Shown one piece after another: positions 30,249 through 32,797 of a DNA stretch of 32,797 nucleotides; the first letter of the stretch is position 1, and every line of letters begins with the position of its first letter. This DNA is from Phycisphaerae bacterium (GTDB lineage: Bacteria; Planctomycetota; Phycisphaerae; Sedimentisphaerales; UBA12454). Made by a program: the position numbers and the translations under genes. The notes below the pieces were generated by a model, which saw nothing but the letters and a program-made list of their open reading frames with translations, was not told the DNA's origin and ran no database searches. The stretch covers positions 1-32,797 of the forward strand of contig JAPLMW010000034.1 of the NCBI GenBank assembly GCA_026386845.1, read 5' to 3'.

Positions 30249-31211
30249 ATGGGTTTATCGCTAATTACTGGCGGGGCAGGATTTATCGGCAGCAATATGG
30301 TAAGGTTTCTGCTCGAAAAAGGGCAAAAGGTCAGAGTTCTTGACAATTTCGAGACAGGAAAGCGGGAGAATCTGGCCGAAGTTGCCGGCGGTTCGACAGG
30401 CTCACCATTAAACCGGATTGAGCTTATTGAAGGCGATATTCGTGATATGGATGCTGTCCGGCAGGCAGTGGCCGGCGCAGATGTAATTTATCATTTAGCA
30501 GCGTTAGGTTCAGTTCCGAGGTCTATTAAAGACCCGTTGACAAGTCACGATGTGAATATAAATGGAATTGTGAATATGCTGATAGCGGCAAGAGATGCCA
30601 AGGCAAGGCGATTTATTTTTTCGTCGAGCTCTTCCGTTTATGGTCAAAGCAAGGTTCTGCCGCAGCATGAAGGGCTGCTGCTTCAGCCGATTAGTCCATA
30701 CGGAGCGACGAAGGCGGCGGGGGAGATTTACTGCAAAGTGTTTTATGAAAGCTATGGCCTGCAGACGATAAGCCTGCGATATTATAATGTTTTCGGACCA
30801 CGGCAGGACCCGACGAGTCAGTATGCAGCGGCGATACCATTGTTTGTTTCTGCGCTTTTGAGAGACAAATCGCCAACGATATTCGACGACGGCGAGCAAT
30901 CGCGTGGATTTACTTATATTGAAAATGTTATGCAGGCAAACTGGCTTGCAGCAAATGCAAAAGAAACTCACGGCGAAGCGATTAATATTTCCACAAGAAA
31001 CGCTGTTACGGTAAATACGGTAGTGAACACAATAAGAAAACTAATGGGCAAAGAAAATATCAGGCCGATTTACGCGCCGCCGAGGCCGGGCGATATAAAA
31101 CATTCGCTGGCAGATGTCAAACGTGCAAAAGAACTGATAGGCTATGAGCCATTTGTTAGTTTTGAAGAAGGCATAACAAAAGCGATTAACTGGTATAAGG
31201 AGAATCTGTAA
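30249..31211 (+). CDS. UDP-sugar epimerase, WbpP/TviC-like extended SDR
   Basis: A 320-residue protein. The NAD loop ITGGAGFIGSN lies at 6-16, SSSSSVYG near 125-132 and Y151-x3-K155 in PYGATK; DPTSQYAAAIPLF and DGEQSRGFTYIENV are typical of the WbpP/TviC group that epimerises UDP-GlcNAc or UDP-uronic acids at C4. ATG 30249 is chosen because it begins two residues before the NAD-binding strand; TTG 30231 would add six residues. Residues 47-55 (GGSTGSPLN) look like an inserted repeat. With the dehydrogenase that follows it could supply UDP-GalNAcA-like sugars. Confidence 0.88.
   Translation: MGLSLITGGAGFIGSNMVRFLLEKGQKVRVLDNFETGKRENLAEVAGGSTGSPLNRIELIEGDIRDMDAVRQAVAGADVIYHLAALGSVPRSIKDPLTSHDVNINGIVNMLIAARDAKARRFIFSSSSSVYGQSKVLPQHEGLLLQPISPYGATKAAGEIYCKVFYESYGLQTISLRYYNVFGPRQDPTSQYAAAIPLFVSALLRDKSPTIFDDGEQSRGFTYIENVMQANWLAANAKETHGEAINISTRNAVTVNTVVNTIRKLMGKENIRPIYAPPRPGDIKHSLADVKRAKELIGYEPFVSFEEGITKAINWYKENL
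30390..30414. repeat. GGTTCGAC...GCTCACCAT...AACC repeat inside the second epimerase gene
   Basis: GGTTCGACAGGCTCACCATT then AAACC: GGTT and AACC ends enclose TTCGAC-AG-GCTCA. It is related to the TTCGAC-TTC-GCTCA words at 19224-19242 (reversed) and 32776-32789. It is translated as GSTGSPLN in a loop between two Rossmann strands. Confidence 0.65.
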
Positions 31212-31381
31212 GAAAGTTTACAGTTTACAGCGAACAGTGGACAGAAACGTCTTGTTATCGGTTATCAGAAACAATAGTGGCGAGGCGAGGAAGTAAGGAA
31301 GCAGGGAAGTAAGGAAAATAACGTCGCCGCGCCGGCGACGGCTAAACAAAGAAATTATAGGCAATTTATTTGGAGTAAATT
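31212..31381. other. 170-base repeat spacer before the dehydrogenase gene
   Basis: In order: a GTTTACAGTTTACAGCGAAC half-palindrome (from 31214), GGAAGTAAGGAAGCAGGGAA words (31274-31310), and a perfect CGTCGCCG-CGC-CGGCGACG hairpin (31322-31340). The last 40 bases, ending TTTGGAGTAAATT, carry the GGAG ribosome-binding site of the dehydrogenase. Confidence 0.7.
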
Positions 31382-32692
31382 ATGGTGAAGAAGAGTAAAA
31401 GTGAGAAAAAAGCGCCTTTTGTAGGTATTGTCGGTATGGGTTATGTCGGGCTTCCGCTGGCGCGTGAATTTATCGGCGGAGGCGCAAAGGTGCTCGGATT
31501 CGATATAAACGAAGTAAATGTGAAAAAAATCAATTCAGGGGAAAGCCCGCTAAAACATATTCCATCGGAAGATATAACAAATATGATCGAAACCGGCAGA
31601 TTTCATACGACAACAGATATGAAACAGATGAGCAAGCCGGATGCGCTGATAATCTGCGTGCCGACGCCGCTGACGAAAAATCGCGAGCCGGATATGACCT
31701 ATATCGTCGTTACCTGCGAGACGATTTCAAAGTATTTGCGCAAGGGACAGCTTGTTGTGCTGGAAAGCACAACTTATCCCGGAACGACAAGAGAACTGAT
31801 GAAGCCGATACTTGAAAAGAGCGGCTTAAAGGCCGGTAAGGATTTTTATCTTGCCTTCTCTCCGGAAAGAGAAGACCCGGGCAATAAACATTTCAGGACA
31901 GCAACGATACCGAAAGTCGTCGGCGGTATAGACAAGGCAAGTCTGCAGAAGGCGCTGGATATTTATAAATACGCTATCGATGAACTTGTGCCGGTGTCGA
32001 GCTGTGATGTAGCGGAGTCGGCGAAGATTCTGGAAAATACTTACCGCTGCGTGAATATCGCGATGGTCAACGAACTAAAACAGCTTTTCGACAGGATGAA
32101 AATCGATGTGTGGGAAGTAATCGAAGCGGCAGGGACAAAGCCATTCGGCTTCCAGAAATTTTTCCCCGGGCCGGGCCTGGGCGGGCACTGCATACCGATA
32201 GACCCGTTCTACCTGACGTGGCGGGCAAGACAGTTCGGTATGCCGACAAAATTTATCGAACTGGCAGGCGAAATCAATACCGCTATGCCGCACTATGTTA
32301 TCAGCAGGACACTGGAAGCGATGAACGAAAGAGGGAAAAGCCTCAAGGGTTCCAAAGTTCTGGTTTTGGGTCTTGCATATAAAAAAGATATTGACGATGT
32401 GCGTGAATCGCCGTCGATAGAGCTGATAGAGATTTTGAAAGGGAAAGGGGCAAAGGTCGATTACAACGACCCGTATATTCCGCATACGCATAAAATGCGC
32501 GAGCATAACCTGAAGATGAAAAGCAAACCGCTGAGCGCAAAGATGCTCAGGGGATACGATATTATTATGATTTCAACAGACCATAGCTGTTACGATTATA
32601 AATGGATTGTTAAAAACGCAAAAATGGTTGTTGATACCCGTAACGCAACGGCGAAAGTGAAAAGCGGCCGCAGTAAAATTGTTATGGCGTAA
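31382..32692 (+). CDS. Nucleotide-sugar dehydrogenase, WbpA/UDP-GlcNAc 6-dehydrogenase type
   Basis: A 436-residue protein of the UDP-glucose/GDP-mannose dehydrogenase family. The NAD loop GMGYVGLPLA lies at 18-27, LESTTYPGTTRE and PGNKHFRTATIPKVVGG follow, and the catalytic Cys is C270 in GPGLGGHCIPIDPFYL. The C-terminal domain has GLAYKKDIDDVRESPSIEL near 334. The spacing and the PFGFQKFFPGPGLGGHCIPIDP block resemble WbpA/WecC enzymes that oxidise UDP-HexNAc to the uronic acid. GGAG lies about eight bases before the ATG. With the two epimerases it points to capsule or O-antigen synthesis continuing beyond the window. Confidence 0.92.
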   Translation: MVKKSKSEKKAPFVGIVGMGYVGLPLAREFIGGGAKVLGFDINEVNVKKINSGESPLKHIPSEDITNMIETGRFHTTTDMKQMSKPDALIICVPTPLTKNREPDMTYIVVTCETISKYLRKGQLVVLESTTYPGTTRELMKPILEKSGLKAGKDFYLAFSPEREDPGNKHFRTATIPKVVGGIDKASLQKALDIYKYAIDELVPVSSCDVAESAKILENTYRCVNIAMVNELKQLFDRMKIDVWEVIEAAGTKPFGFQKFFPGPGLGGHCIPIDPFYLTWRARQFGMPTKFIELAGEINTAMPHYVISRTLEAMNERGKSLKGSKVLVLGLAYKKDIDDVRESPSIELIEILKGKGAKVDYNDPYIPHTHKMREHNLKMKSKPLSAKMLRGYDIIMISTDHSCYDYKWIVKNAKMVVDTRNATAKVKSGRSKIVMA

Positions 32693-32706
32693 GTGAATAG
32701 TTGAGA

Positions 32707-32797
32707 TTGTCCGCCTTGGCGGACAATAACGAACCCCGCCAAAGTGTTGGCGGGGCTAACCACGTCGCCGTGTCCTTCGACTTCGCTCAGGACAGGC
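32707..32797. repeat. Three consecutive palindromes at the right edge
   Basis: TTGTCCGCC-TT-GGCGGACAA (32707-32726); CCCCGCCAA-AGTG-TTGGCGGGG (32734-32755), a reversed TTAGCCC family member ending GGGGCTAACC; and TGTCCT...AGGACA (32771-32794) around TCGAC-TTC-GCTCA. The first hairpin, 14 bases after the stop, could act in termination but has no T-run. Confidence 0.8.

Noticed and set aside
19201-32797. CRISPR array
   Set aside because: Repeats are palindromic, of several families, unevenly spaced and not separated by uniform spacers; no cas gene is present.

Overview
The window looks like a contig from an uncultured bacterium. Gene content and repeat style suggest the Planctomycetota, perhaps near the Phycisphaerae, but this is an inference from protein flavour and no phylogenetic marker was tested. 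No rRNA, tRNA, CRISPR array or recognisable transposase gene is visible. About 27 protein genes are supported, most of them housekeeping.

Layout. 1-3767: the end of a LOG-family gene, a CstA-type transporter and a convergent radical SAM gene. 3802-6237: apbE and a CNNM/CorC-type membrane protein. 6380-11546: pheA, tpiA, secG, yicC, gmk, rpoZ, coaC and coaB on one strand, tightly packed, with yicC 5'-truncated against secG and coaBC split in two. 11547-13478: a polytopic glycosyltransferase with a TPR tail. 13488-16421 (minus strand): an aldo/keto reductase, purB, pyrE operon. 16478-20455: a DUF1638-hydantoinase fusion and prfB. 20758-21492: a GIY-YIG nuclease gene that looks imported. 22120-25075: pepA, folE and a degenerate two-domain pterin synthase. 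25213-27157: a secreted ankyrin protein broken by a one-base frameshift. 27263-28087 (minus): an HNH/AP2 homing-type nuclease. 28757-29113: a four-helix-bundle S23-type protein. 29182-32692: two sugar-nucleotide epimerases and a UDP-sugar dehydrogenase, the start of a surface-polysaccharide locus.

The unusual part is not one gene but the repeat load. Nearly every spacer over 60 bp after about 19 kb, and some before it, is built of inverted or palindromic repeats from several families: TTAGCCC...GGGTT hairpins, CCCCG-GAGAT hairpins with exchangeable inner stems, a three-way-junction palindrome, a cloverleaf-like element, AACGGGAT dyads, and simple-word inverted repeats. The elements nest inside one another. 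At least four also lie in frame inside genes (pterin synthase, both epimerases and the HNH tail), much like the Rickettsia palindromic elements. Two free-standing nucleases of homing-endonuclease families sit directly on copies of the same palindrome, which is suggestive but unproven. Several damaged or rearranged genes (yicC, coaBC, pterin synthase, ankyrin) lie in the same window.
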